A stretch of DNA of 64,000 nucleotides from Bacillota bacterium (GTDB lineage Bacteria; Bacillota; Clostridia; Lachnospirales; Lachnospiraceae): NCBI GenBank assembly GCA_023437715.1, contig JAEZFK010000083.1:91453-155452 (forward strand), written 5' to 3'. Shown here piece after piece: positions 1 through 7,386 of this stretch. Position numbers and translations under genes: made by a program. The notes under the pieces are model-generated. The model was not told where the DNA came from and did not search any database. It worked only from the letters and a program-made list of their open reading frames with translations. Every line of letters starts with the position of its first letter. The stretch's first letter is position 1.

Positions 1-102
1 AAGGAACATATGGTTACCTTGTTGTATGGAGCAAAGGACCCTCAGGTGAACCATGCCGTTATTTTAAAGGAATATCTGGAAGCTAAAATTTTGACCTTAT
101 GA
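1..102 (+). CDS. DUF488-family protein, C-terminal end only (cut by window edge)
   Basis: The window opens inside an open frame that gives 33 residues and a TGA stop at 100-102. The tail contains VTLLYGAKDP followed by NHAVILKEYL, which matches the conserved C-terminus of DUF488 proteins (small soluble proteins of unknown function, often near stress genes). The start lies outside the window, so length and integrity cannot be judged. Identification rests on the tail motif alone. Confidence 0.65.
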   Translation, partial: KEHMVTLLYGAKDPQVNHAVILKEYLEAKILTL

Positions 103-182
103 ATCCGGCGGATGCCTGCTGAAGGCCTTCTGAGCCAGGATTTTGCCGGAGAAAGTGAAAGGGTACTGAAAGGAGTGCGGCT

Positions 183-653
183 ATGGAACTTCGTATTTTA
201 AATTATTTTTTAATGGTAGCAAGAGAAGAAAACATCACGAAAGCTGCTCAGCTTCTGCATGTTACACAACCCACGCTTTCACGGCAGCTTATGCAGCTTG
301 AGGAAGAACTTGGAGTAAAGCTGTTTCACAGGGGCAGACATAATATTGTTCTGACAGATGATGGCATGCTGTTAAAACGCAGGGCGCAGGAGATGGTTTC
401 TCTTGCTGATAAGACAAAGCGGGAGTTTTTCCGGGAGGGGGACAGCATTTCCGGAGAAATTACAATAGGCAGCGGGGAAATGCAGGGTATTAATCACTTC
501 TCTGAAATGCTTGGGTCTTTCAGGGAAAAGTATCCGTTGATTCGATATGAAATTTACAGCGGAAATGCCGATAATATTAAGGATCAGATGGAGAAAGGTC
601 TTCTTGAATTGGACCTGTCCTTGGGCTATACCCAACACCTGTTACTGTGGTAG
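183..653 (+). pseudogene. LysR-family transcriptional regulator, 3' truncated
   Basis: ATG follows the RBS AAAGGAG. Residues 1-60 are a clear LysR winged helix-turn-helix (ITKAAQLLHVTQPTLSRQL), followed by the linker helix and only the first ~60 residues of the substrate-binding domain. A normal LysR is about 300 residues; this frame stops after 156. The LysR-like sequence ends near 630, where it runs directly into a flavin reductase remnant in another frame, so the stop at 651-653 is a by-product of a deletion junction. The HTH could still be translated, but without an effector domain. Confidence 0.85.
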
Positions 654-905
654 GCGCTATGGTAAACGGAAAACCGAATTGACTTTTGGTGGCTCATGTA
701 GGTATTTTGGGTCACGACCACATTATGATTAGCTGTGCGAAACCGCACTATACCAATCAGAGAATCAAGGACGCCGGTGTGGTTTCGGTGAATATTGTGG
801 ATGAAGCCCTGCTGCCTGGTGCTGACTATGTTGGCTGTGTCAGCGGCAGCAAGACTGACAAATCCCAGGCATTTGATTTTGAAACAGGAGGCAAGGGAGC
901 TCCTG
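632..905 (+). pseudogene. Flavin reductase-like (flavoredoxin) remnant
   Basis: From 632 the plus strand encodes PTPVTVVGAMVNGKPN, an in-frame TGA at 680-682, then LLVAHVGILGHD, KPHYTNQRI, VSVNI and YVGCVSGSKTDKSQAFD. This is the FMN-binding flavin reductase-like domain used by flavoredoxins. The start codon and the first residues are missing (it is fused to the LysR fragment), there is an internal stop, and similarity ends at about 905, where the next gene's stop lies. It is dead on three counts. In the intact relatives a LysR regulator commonly sits beside such reductases, so both pieces may derive from one former locus. Confidence 0.75.
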
Positions 906-1370
906 TTAAGATGTATCGTATACTTCTCTTAATGCTTCATTTTTTCTAATATCTAAAAAGTCTCTAAAGGGTTGTCCATTTTCATATCTCCATAAAGTTA
1001 TTAAAGAGGGTGTAATTTCCACAACTGCCTCATTGCTCATATGGGAATACATTTTATAGGAACTGCTGTAATTTTCCTTAAATGTATCAATAAATTCTTT
1101 GTTCTCTTCGCTAAAAGGATGCGGTTTTATTTTTGCAATACCTTCAATTTGAATATTATCAACGCATAGTGCGACATTTGGATTTTCAAGAATTTGTTTG
1201 AATTTCAGGAATGTTTTATCTGTTTGAAAATATATTTTTTTACTTATTATTACACAGCTCATATTTCTTGCTGTTACAATATTTTTGCTGCTCGTAGCTA
1301 AAACCATAACTTTCTTATTGCCTAATAAACTAAAAATCTCGTTTTCTAATAAATTAAAGTTAATTTTCAT
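906..1370 (-). CDS. Pyridoxamine 5'-phosphate oxidase-like FMN-binding protein
   Basis: 154 residues on the minus strand. The N-terminal half (LGNKKVMVLATSSKN, TARNMSCVIISKKIYFQTD, FKQILENPNVALCVDNIQIEG) has the split-barrel pattern of the PNPOx-like superfamily, small flavin-binding proteins whose substrates are often unknown. The length is normal for a single-domain member. The RBS is weak (AAGAAAGAAG upstream). The codon use is clearly AT-richer than the neighbours, suggesting separate acquisition. Its 3' end abuts the flavin reductase remnant, so the gene sits inside a decayed zone but looks intact. The specific substrate cannot be told. Confidence 0.7.
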   Translation of the reverse strand: MKINFNLLENEIFSLLGNKKVMVLATSSKNIVTARNMSCVIISKKIYFQTDKTFLKFKQILENPNVALCVDNIQIEGIAKIKPHPFSEENKEFIDTFKENYSSSYKMYSHMSNEAVVEITPSLITLWRYENGQPFRDFLDIRKNEALREVYDTS

Positions 1371-1741
1371 AGATGAATTCTTCTTTCTTCATTCGTTTTA
1401 TAATATAATTGCCTGTTCATTTAATTATACTACGTAACTATAAAAGTTCAAATTTTTACTTTTTCATCGCTTGTAAGGTCCAGACGGCTTGCAGTTTTCT
1501 GCCCCGCGAAAAACGGCAAGCCTATTATGGGTTCTTTGCTTTAAAGAAATTCATCGCATTTGGCGTGAATCTCATAAGAAAGGTTGATGGCGGTTTCTGC
1601 AAAACTTAATATTGATAGTTAGTAATCAGGATGGTATTCTATTCATGAAAATCATTTTTAATTTGTACTCTTGCAGCACATTACTTTTTCTGTAAGGATT
1701 TAATCAAGGTTTTGTGTTATACTTTTTTCGAGGTGAAAAAG
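1371..1741. other. 371-bp stretch without a supportable gene
   Basis: This AT-rich stretch lies between two divergent genes and must hold their promoters, but I cannot assign a convincing -35/-10 pair. The short open frames here show no family signature. A minus-strand segment near 1460-1530 reads like the tail of a protein (GLPFFAGQKTASRLDL) but I do not recognise it. Given the flanking pseudogenes it is probably decayed coding sequence. Confidence 0.4.
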
Positions 1742-2366
1742 ATGGAATGGTTGGAAAAGATGAATGCTGCAATTAATTATATCGAATTGCATATTGAGGA
1801 TAAAATTGATTATTCAACAGCAGCAAAAGCAGCATGCTGCTCTTTATCAAGATTTCAGCGTATGTTTTCTTTTGTAACAGATACCACTATAGCAGAATAT
1901 GTACGATGTAGAAGAATGTCATTGGCTGCATATGATTTGCTCAATAGCGACATTAAAATAGTTGAGTTAGCACAAAAATATAGTTATGAGTCTCCGGAAG
2001 CTTTCTCGCGGGCCTATGAGACTTTTCATGGTGTCTCTCCTACAAACACGCGAAAACTCGGTTTGTATACGAATTATCCGCGTATTTCTTTTCAATTAAA
2101 AATTAACGGAGGAAATTTCAATATCAGCACCAAGCCATTGGTCCGCATCGAAGAGCATAGATATTGGTTCTTCCATGCAGACATCTTTTGGGGTTATGTC
2201 TGAATGCCTAAAGGGAATGGGAGAATATGAGTTTGATTTGAATGAGAGAAAGCATCTTGAAGAACAAATTTTTTCAAATGAATGCTGGAACAATCCCATT
2301 GGAGATGCCGGATTAATTGGATTCAAACTATGGCTTCCCATAAAAAAGATTTTGCGAAACCAATGA
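1742..2366 (+). pseudogene. AraC-family regulator with GyrI-like effector domain, deleted and frameshifted
   Basis: Translation from ATG 1742 (RBS GAGGTG just upstream) gives an AraC double helix-turn-helix at residues 1-105 (IDYSTAAKAACCSLSRFQRMF, then VELAQKYSYESPEAFSRAYETFHGVSP), and the start of a C-terminal effector-binding domain. That frame stops at 2203. The remainder of the domain continues in another frame to 2366, ending in GFKLWLPIKK, which is the usual terminal strand of GyrI-like domains. The combined length is about 200 residues against roughly 280-290 in the family, so there is an internal deletion as well as a frameshift near 2170-2200. Confidence 0.8.
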
Positions 2367-2374
2367 TATGTAAA

Positions 2375-2413
2375 GAAAACTACTGGCTATCAATATATAG
2401 CTGGTAGTTTTTC
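2375..2413 (+). terminator. Rho-independent terminator after the AraC remnant
   Basis: AAAACTAC-TGGCTAT pairs with ATAGC-TGGTAGTTTT across a short AT loop, followed by a run of T residues. It directly follows the AraC remnant stop and is the natural end of that former gene. Confidence 0.7.
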
Positions 2414-2606
2414 TGCGTTAAATTTAAACTGATACTTTAGGTTGAGTCAGCAAGGAATATACAATAAACCCTGCTGACTTAGCTGTAATTAATTAAACAT
2501 AGCTCTGACTTCTTTAATATACAGATTTTAGTGCATATACATTTTATCAATTTGGTATTTTGAAGAAAATGGATAAGCTAGATGTGGATATTAATTTGAC
2601 AGAAGA

Positions 2607-2807
2607 TTATGCGACGTGAACGTTAACAGCCTGTAAACCACGATTTCCGTTAGTTGTTTCAAAAATGACTGACTGGCCATCCTCTAAAGACTTGAAGCCT
2701 TCCATAGCAAGACCGGAGAAATGAACGAATATGTCATTGCCCTCTTCATCGCAGATAAAACCGAATCCCTTTTGCGCATTAAACCACTTTACTGTACCTT
2801 TTTTCAT
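2607..2807 (-). CDS. cspA: Cold-shock protein, CspA family
   Basis: 66 residues starting MKKGTVKWFNAQKGFGFI; the RNA-binding motifs RNP1 (KGFGFI) and RNP2 (DIFVHF) are both present, and the length is standard for a single cold-shock domain. It binds single-stranded RNA/DNA and acts as an RNA chaperone. The start at 2807 is set by the strong RBS AAGGAGGTATCTTTC; the longer in-frame extension upstream is untranslated leader. A palindrome in that leader (2856-2905) may be part of its control. This is one of few intact genes in the decayed first 4 kb. Confidence 0.95.
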   Translation of the reverse strand: MKKGTVKWFNAQKGFGFICDEEGNDIFVHFSGLAMEGFKSLEDGQSVIFETTNGNRGLQAVNVHVA

Positions 2808-2855
2808 GAAAGATACCTCCTTAAAATTATATTGTATTTTGTCAAAAATAAAAAT

Positions 2856-2905
2856 CGCATATATGTGTAAATCATCAATAGAATAATGACTTACATATAT
2901 ATGCG
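2856..2905 (-). promoter_or_regulatory. Inverted repeat in the cspA upstream leader
   Basis: CGCATATATGTGTAA (2856-2870) is the reverse complement of TTACATATATATGCG (2891-2905) with one mismatch, separated by 20 nt. It lies 49-98 nt upstream of the cspA start, where cold-shock genes usually have a long structured 5' leader. It could be an RNA hairpin (thermosensor) or a protein operator. Confidence 0.5.
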
Positions 2906-2973
2906 AAATCAAAACTTTATTTAAAATACTAGGCCAGTATAACACGGCATTACGGAGAAGTCAAGCAAAAGAT

Positions 2974-3015
2974 TATACTAAATCGCCGAAGGCTTATACT
3001 AAGTCGTCGAAGGCG
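2974..3015. repeat. Two tandem copies of a 21-bp unit
   Basis: TATACTAAATCGCCGAAGGCT (21 bp, 2974-2994) is followed at once by a second copy with four changes (2995-3015). There are only two copies and no gene overlaps. It lies inside the decayed region and has no evident function. Confidence 0.6.
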
Positions 3016-3111
3016 TATAAAAAGGATCAGCTGTATTTTTTCTTCTTTATTTGCTACAATTAATCCAGTCAGAACCAGAAGCAAAAACAGGAAAGGCGAA
3101 AAAGGTGATGC

Positions 3112-3216
3112 AATGCCTTTGCCGAGATGGTCAAGCACAGGGCTTCTGTGAAATTGGAGGACCTAAAGGAGTACCCCCGGCTGAATTTTATTCAGGGAAA
3201 TTACGAATCTGCTTAT
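3112..3216 (+). pseudogene. LysR substrate-binding-domain remnant
   Basis: In one plus frame the sequence reads FAEMVKHRASVKLEDLKEYP then RLNFIQGNYESAY, which resembles the 'ledLkdyPrltfeQGe.nSfyf' segment of LysR effector domains. There is no start codon, a stop lies just upstream, and similarity ends where the minus-strand HAD remnant begins. It may be a displaced part of the same LysR truncated at 183-653, but this is a guess. Confidence 0.5.
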
Positions 3217-3371
3217 GCGTGTATAAGGGGCGCCCGCTGGCAATGGCGAAATTAATTCCAAGCCTGTCTAACTCCATAATATAAATAATGGTCAAAGTCT
3301 GGGGGCAGTTCCCCTTGTTCCGTAAGCAGCGTATGATCCATATCCGAAGCAATTAATTTTACGGTATTCAT
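3217..3371 (-). pseudogene. HAD-superfamily (Cof-type) phosphatase, N-terminal remnant
   Basis: From ATG 3371 (RBS AAGGAG at 3384-3389) the minus strand reads MNTVKLIASDMDHTLLTEQG then ELPPDF, carrying the HAD motif I DxD aspartates (DMDHT). A deletion/frameshift follows, and the gene resumes in another frame as ELDRLGINFAIASGRPLYT, the motif II region of Cof-type HAD-IIB proteins. It then ends at the junction with the LysR remnant. A full gene would be about 260-280 residues, so most is missing. Confidence 0.7.
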
Positions 3372-3446
3372 CAAATCGGGTCTCCTTAGATTCGTCTGGT
3401 ATTTTCAATAAGGTTTGTATGCTGTTAAAATTGTATCTGATCACGC

Positions 3447-3821
3447 TTGGAATATCTACTAAAATCGGATACAATTATATCAAAATCGTATATTATTTCA
3501 GGGGGTGATTTTATATTGCCAAGCCCGCAAATTGGATGGCAGCAGAAAACCTTGCTTATGCTCAGGAAGATTTATGATGAGATGTATGGGGATGCCCGTA
3601 ATCCCCTGAACTTATTGTCCCAGGCTGTGGGTCTCTGCGTCAATATGAGGGATCATCTTCAGCAGGCCCCGGGGAATCCTATGCTGCGTGAAACAAACAG
3701 AACTGTTTGCGATATAGGGATTGCATGCGGCTTTCAAAGCGCCAGCTATTTTTCCTCTGTTTTCCGCAGGGAAACAGGATTGACGCCCCAGGATTACCGG
3801 AAGCGGATGGCGCGTTACTGA
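3447..3821 (+). pseudogene. AraC-family regulator with internal deletion
   Basis: The last 45 residues (TNRTVCDIGIACGFQSASYF, then SSVFRRETGLTPQDYRKRM) are the second helix-turn-helix of an AraC DNA-binding domain. The upstream part resembles the end of a sensor domain (LRKIYDEMYG), but the first helix-turn-helix is absent. At 124 residues in total it is less than half of a normal AraC. No RBS clearly supports the start. Its former target is unknown. Confidence 0.7.
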
Positions 3822-3851
3822 TTCCCCGTAATAATGGAATGAAATGTATGG

Positions 3852-4463
3852 TTACGGCTTTTTCTCTGCAATCAGGCAGATGCAGCCGTTTTTTTCGTCT
3901 GTGTCAATCCGGGAAAACCCTGCATCGGTTAAAAGCTGTTCCAGCTCCGGACGGCCATAGACCCGCATGCCCTCGATGAGCTTTGTCCATTTGTCATCAG
4001 ACGGGTCGCTCATTTCATTGCAGATGAGGAAAGCTCCGCCGGGGCGCAGAACCCCGTGGATTTGCCGGAAAGAGGACGGCAGATCCGGCCAGAAATAGAT
4101 GGTTTCAAATGCGGTTATCAAGTCAAAGGAGTTTTTGGGGAAAGGAAGATCCGATACATTTCCCTGAAGGACCCGGCAGCGGCCTTTGCTGATTTCTGCC
4201 TGGTTTAAACGGGTGCTCTGGGCTACGTTTACGGCAGAATAATCCATTCCGGCAGCAGTTCCCGACGGAAACATCGTAAGGAGAGACGCAAGGTTGGCTC
4301 CGCCGCCGCAGCCGATGTCCAGGGCGTCGATTTTTCCTTTCAGGGTGATATGGGAAAGCCCCCATTTTGCCAGCCGGGCATGGCCCCTGTTCATCACCTG
4401 CACCATGATTTTTCCTGTAAAGCCTTTTGGTCTACGGGTGTTTTGAAAAAAGTTTTTAAACAT
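3852..4463 (-). CDS. Class I SAM-dependent methyltransferase
   Basis: About 203 residues with the Rossmann methyltransferase motifs: motif I IDALDIGCGGGANLASLL, an acidic residue after the second strand (GMDYSAVNV), FDLITAFETIYFWPD at motif IV, and LRPGGAFLICNE at motif V/VI. This is the UbiE/COQ5-like group with an unknown small-molecule substrate. An ATG at 4469 is only 2 nt from the RBS GGGGAGG, while the ATG at 4463 has 8-nt spacing, so 4463 is the better start. It is monocistronic, with no informative neighbours. Confidence 0.85.
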   Translation of the reverse strand: MFKNFFQNTRRPKGFTGKIMVQVMNRGHARLAKWGLSHITLKGKIDALDIGCGGGANLASLLTMFPSGTAAGMDYSAVNVAQSTRLNQAEISKGRCRVLQGNVSDLPFPKNSFDLITAFETIYFWPDLPSSFRQIHGVLRPGGAFLICNEMSDPSDDKWTKLIEGMRVYGRPELEQLLTDAGFSRIDTDEKNGCICLIAEKKP

Positions 4464-4590
4464 ATTCATTGCCTCCCCATCTCAAAGATATTGTTAAAAA
4501 GCATTCAATATCATGTACATATCATTTCCAAAAGGAAAAAGCAATGGAATGGGATGATGAAAGATGAGAAAATGTCGCAGTTAGGGCGTA

Positions 4591-5625
4591 TTAAAGCACA
4601 GTGGACTGCCGCAGTATGAGCTCTGTGGAATACTGGGAAAATACACATGGCGTCTGAGGGTCGTCGTTGCGGGCGATCAGGCAGTTTGCGGCGGCTATTC
4701 CAAGCTGCTCCTTTGGGGTATGGATTGTGGTCAGGGGCGGATTGCATTTTGCGGACTGGTCGATATCGTCAAAGCCGACGATCTCCACATGCTCCGGTAT
4801 GCGGTAGCCTAAGAACTGGAGCGCGTGCATAATCTGAATGGCTGTCCAGTCATTTCCGCAGATATAAACCTCAGGCAGGGAATCCATGGCCTTGAATTTA
4901 TTGACCAGATAAGGGAAATCCATATAGTTGTTGTTTGGTTCGTACAGCAGGGAGTGCTCCTGGTCCAGGGGAAGCTGCGCTTCGTTAAGGGCCTCGCAGA
5001 GAGCGTTAAAGCGGTCCTGAAACCCCTGTCCCGCATTGTAGGAGAAAAGATCACCCGCAAAGGAAAAGCGGCGTTTTCCCTTATCGATCAGCATTTTTAC
5101 AACCCGCTTAATATTGGATTTGTTCTCCATTGTAATAATATCCATGCGGCCGATAAGGTTTTCAAAGGATTTTGGCATATCCACGGTGACGCATGGCAGG
5201 CCTGTATCAATCAGGGCCCTGCATGCCTCTTCACTGCAGATTTCCACCATGATAATTCCCCGGGTTGCAGAATCATGGATGATGGACGGAAAGCGTTTCT
5301 GTTCCAGGTCGTCATCCGTAATAATCCTCAGGGAAAGCATATATCCGTGAACCGTCAGCACAGATTCAATTCCCTTCAGGACGTTGACCCAGAACTCGGA
5401 ATAATCGGCGGAGGCCTTTGTCAGAAAGAGGATGGTTCCCCGGTTCGTCACCGGAGTGCCGGCAAGAGATTCATTTAACGTGTTGCGGTAATTCATTTCC
5501 CTGGCTTTTTCAAAGATAATTCGTCTGGTTTCTTCTGATACGCCCGCCTTTCCGTTCAAGGCTTTGGATACAGTATTTCTGGAAATATTCAATTCTTTTG
5601 CAATATCCTGAATGGTACAGTTCAT
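4591..5625 (-). CDS. LacI-family repressor of the adjacent fructan/sucrose locus
   Basis: 344 residues. Residues 1-50 form the LacI headpiece (TIQDIAKELNISRNTVSKAL, hinge helix following), and the rest is a periplasmic-binding-protein-like sugar sensor. It is divergent from a GH32/ABC-sugar operon whose control region carries CAAATGCA-centred palindromes at 5734 and 5885, so it is probably the local repressor with a fructan-derived sugar as inducer. RBS AGGGG precedes ATG 5625, and a TTTACA-17-TATAAT promoter drives it. The inducer is inferred from the neighbours only. Confidence 0.9.
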   Translation of the reverse strand: MNCTIQDIAKELNISRNTVSKALNGKAGVSEETRRIIFEKAREMNYRNTLNESLAGTPVTNRGTILFLTKASADYSEFWVNVLKGIESVLTVHGYMLSLRIITDDDLEQKRFPSIIHDSATRGIIMVEICSEEACRALIDTGLPCVTVDMPKSFENLIGRMDIITMENKSNIKRVVKMLIDKGKRRFSFAGDLFSYNAGQGFQDRFNALCEALNEAQLPLDQEHSLLYEPNNNYMDFPYLVNKFKAMDSLPEVYICGNDWTAIQIMHALQFLGYRIPEHVEIVGFDDIDQSAKCNPPLTTIHTPKEQLGIAAANCLIARNDDPQTPCVFSQYSTELILRQSTVL

Positions 5626-5660
5626 ATTCAGATCCCCTAACCGTTGTTATGATAAGTATT

Positions 5661-5689
5661 ATTATAATGCGCAATGTAAAAAATGTAAA
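5661..5689 (-). promoter_or_regulatory. Promoter of the LacI repressor gene
   Basis: On the minus strand: -35 TTTACA (5684-5689), a 17-bp spacer, -10 TATAAT (5661-5666), 36 bp upstream of the repressor start. Confidence 0.75.
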
Positions 5690-5733
5690 CAAGATATGCA
5701 CAATACACTGTAAGAAGTTTATTTGGCGTTGAT

Positions 5734-5749
5734 GTGTGCAAATGCACAC
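5734..5749. promoter_or_regulatory. LacI-type operator, upstream site
   Basis: GTGTGCAAATGCACAC is a perfect 7-bp-arm palindrome around AA. It lies between the divergent LacI and GH32 genes, and its core recurs over the GH32 transcription start. Two sites 150 bp apart would allow looping. Confidence 0.75.
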
Positions 5750-5852
5750 TGATAGAGGAAAGGTAACAACGTAAATTATGATTATTTGCCTAAAAACAGA
5801 AAGAAAAGACTGTTGAAATGTGCAGAAAATACAAAAAACAATGTGATATTTG

Positions 5853-5898
5853 TTGACAATTATATGTGCATAAATTATGATTAGAGTGCAAATGCAAC
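5853..5898 (+). promoter_or_regulatory. GH32/ABC operon promoter overlapped by a second LacI operator
   Basis: -35 TTGACA (5853-5858), 17-bp spacer, -10 TATGAT (5876-5881): a near-consensus sigma-A promoter. Immediately downstream AGTGCAAATGCAAC (5885-5898) shares the GTGCAAATGCA core of the palindrome at 5734, placed where a bound repressor would block initiation. Confidence 0.75.
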
Positions 5899-5921
5899 AA
5901 ATAACAAAGGGGGAATAAACC

Positions 5922-7373
5922 TTGAAAAACCTATTTTTTAAACCCGACAATGCGTGGGTAGGGGATTTGATTCCTTATTACGATAGAGGGACATACTATG
6001 CGTTCTATTTACATGATTCCAGAACCAGAGAGGATGAGTTTGCGGAAGACACCACATGGCATCTGGCGACTACCGGGGACTGCGCTGATTTTACAGAACA
6101 GGGGGAGGCCATTCCCAGAGGCTCTGACGACAGGCCCAATAAAAATATTTATACAGGCTCTGTCATAAAAAATGAGGACGGAACCTATACTGCGTTTTAC
6201 ACGGCCTATAACGCTGATATTACAATCAACGGAAAGAGCGTACAGTCTGTGATGAAAGCCCACAGCCCTGATCTGATGAACTGGAAAACCCAGGAGGATT
6301 TTATTTTCACGGCGGATGATGAGATCTATGAATCCTTTGACTGGCGTGATCCCTATGTATTTTTTAATGAGGAAGACGGATGCTATTGGATGCTGTTAGC
6401 CGCAAGGATAAAAGGAAGCGGATACCACAGAGGCGGCTGCACGGCGCTTTGCAAGTCAAGGGACTTAGATCACTGGACCTATGAGAAGCCCTTTTATGCG
6501 CCGTCCATGTATATCACCATGGAATGTCCGGAAGTGTTTCAGATGGGAGACTGGTGGTATCTGGTTTTTTCCACATTTTCCGATAAATTCACGACCCATT
6601 ACCGGATGGCAAGGAGCGTAAACGGGCCCTGGCTGATTCCGGAGGACGACGTGTTTGACACCAGAGCCAACTATGCGATTAAGACGGCCTCAGACGGAAA
6701 GCAAAGATTTGCCTTTGGCTGGATTGCGAGCAAAAAGGGAGAGAATGATTTTGGACCGTGGGAGTGGGGCGGCACCATGGTTGCCCATGAAATTGTCCAG
6801 AAGGAGGCCTCAGGTGTTTTACAGGTTAGGCCTGCGGAGGCTATGGTTCAATATTTTAACAGGGAAATTCCTATAGAGGGAAGAACCGATTACAATTGCT
6901 CGGTGAGAGAGGAACAGGGAGAAATCCGGATTACGTCTGAAACCCTGGGAGCCGCCCTGTTTCAGGTACCTGAGTCTTCCTTTGAGCTGGATATGGATAT
7001 TTACAAAAGCGATGCCGCTGAGGCGGGAATTGCGTTACATACTGACCCTGGACTTGAAAACGGATATTTTTTAAAGCTGAATTTCAGGGAAGGCACTGCG
7101 GCATGGGACATATGGCCCAGGGCTGAGCAGGGAATGTATCAATGGCAGATTAAGGGCGATATTCCCTGTCAGGTGGAGACCGTGAGAAGGCTTCCGGAAG
7201 CGGAGGTTTATCATATGAAGTTCATCCGGGAGGATACTGTCTGCGTGGTTTACATCAACGATGAAATCGCCCTGTCTTCCAGAATGTATAACCACAGAGA
7301 CGGATATGCCGGAGGCTTTGTGGTGGGCGGTACCTTGGGTATTAATAACTGTCATATTAAAATAAGAGAATAA
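5922..7373 (+). CDS. Glycoside hydrolase family 32, divergent (fructan/sucrose-type)
   Basis: 483 residues from a TTG start set by the RBS AAAGGGGG. Catalytic landmarks of GH32 are present: the nucleophile block WVGD (Asp15, in place of the usual WxNDPNG), RDP (142-144) and EC (201-202). Residues 1-300 are the five-bladed propeller and 320-483 the C-terminal beta-sandwich. There is no signal peptide, so it acts in the cytoplasm on imported fructosides. It is the first gene of the operon feeding the ABC importer genes, under the LacI operator. The altered nucleophile block places it in a divergent subgroup, so its exact substrate is uncertain. Confidence 0.85.
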   Translation: MKNLFFKPDNAWVGDLIPYYDRGTYYAFYLHDSRTREDEFAEDTTWHLATTGDCADFTEQGEAIPRGSDDRPNKNIYTGSVIKNEDGTYTAFYTAYNADITINGKSVQSVMKAHSPDLMNWKTQEDFIFTADDEIYESFDWRDPYVFFNEEDGCYWMLLAARIKGSGYHRGGCTALCKSRDLDHWTYEKPFYAPSMYITMECPEVFQMGDWWYLVFSTFSDKFTTHYRMARSVNGPWLIPEDDVFDTRANYAIKTASDGKQRFAFGWIASKKGENDFGPWEWGGTMVAHEIVQKEASGVLQVRPAEAMVQYFNREIPIEGRTDYNCSVREEQGEIRITSETLGAALFQVPESSFELDMDIYKSDAAEAGIALHTDPGLENGYFLKLNFREGTAAWDIWPRAEQGMYQWQIKGDIPCQVETVRRLPEAEVYHMKFIREDTVCVVYINDEIALSSRMYNHRDGYAGGFVVGGTLGINNCHIKIRE

Positions 7374-7386
7374 AGGAGAGGGAAAC

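Noticed and set aside
2445..2479. AGTCAGCA/TGCTGACT inverted repeat as a terminator
   Set aside because: Short arms with a 19-nt AT loop, no T-run and no gene ending there.
2974..3015. CRISPR-like repeat
   Set aside because: Only two directly adjacent copies with no spacers; a plain tandem duplication.
3051..3284. 77-residue open frame in the decayed region
   Set aside because: It crosses the LysR and HAD remnants in a frame unrelated to either.
4825..5478. 217-residue plus-strand open frame antisense to the LacI gene
   Set aside because: No RBS or recognisable domain; the minus-strand LacI protein is clear.
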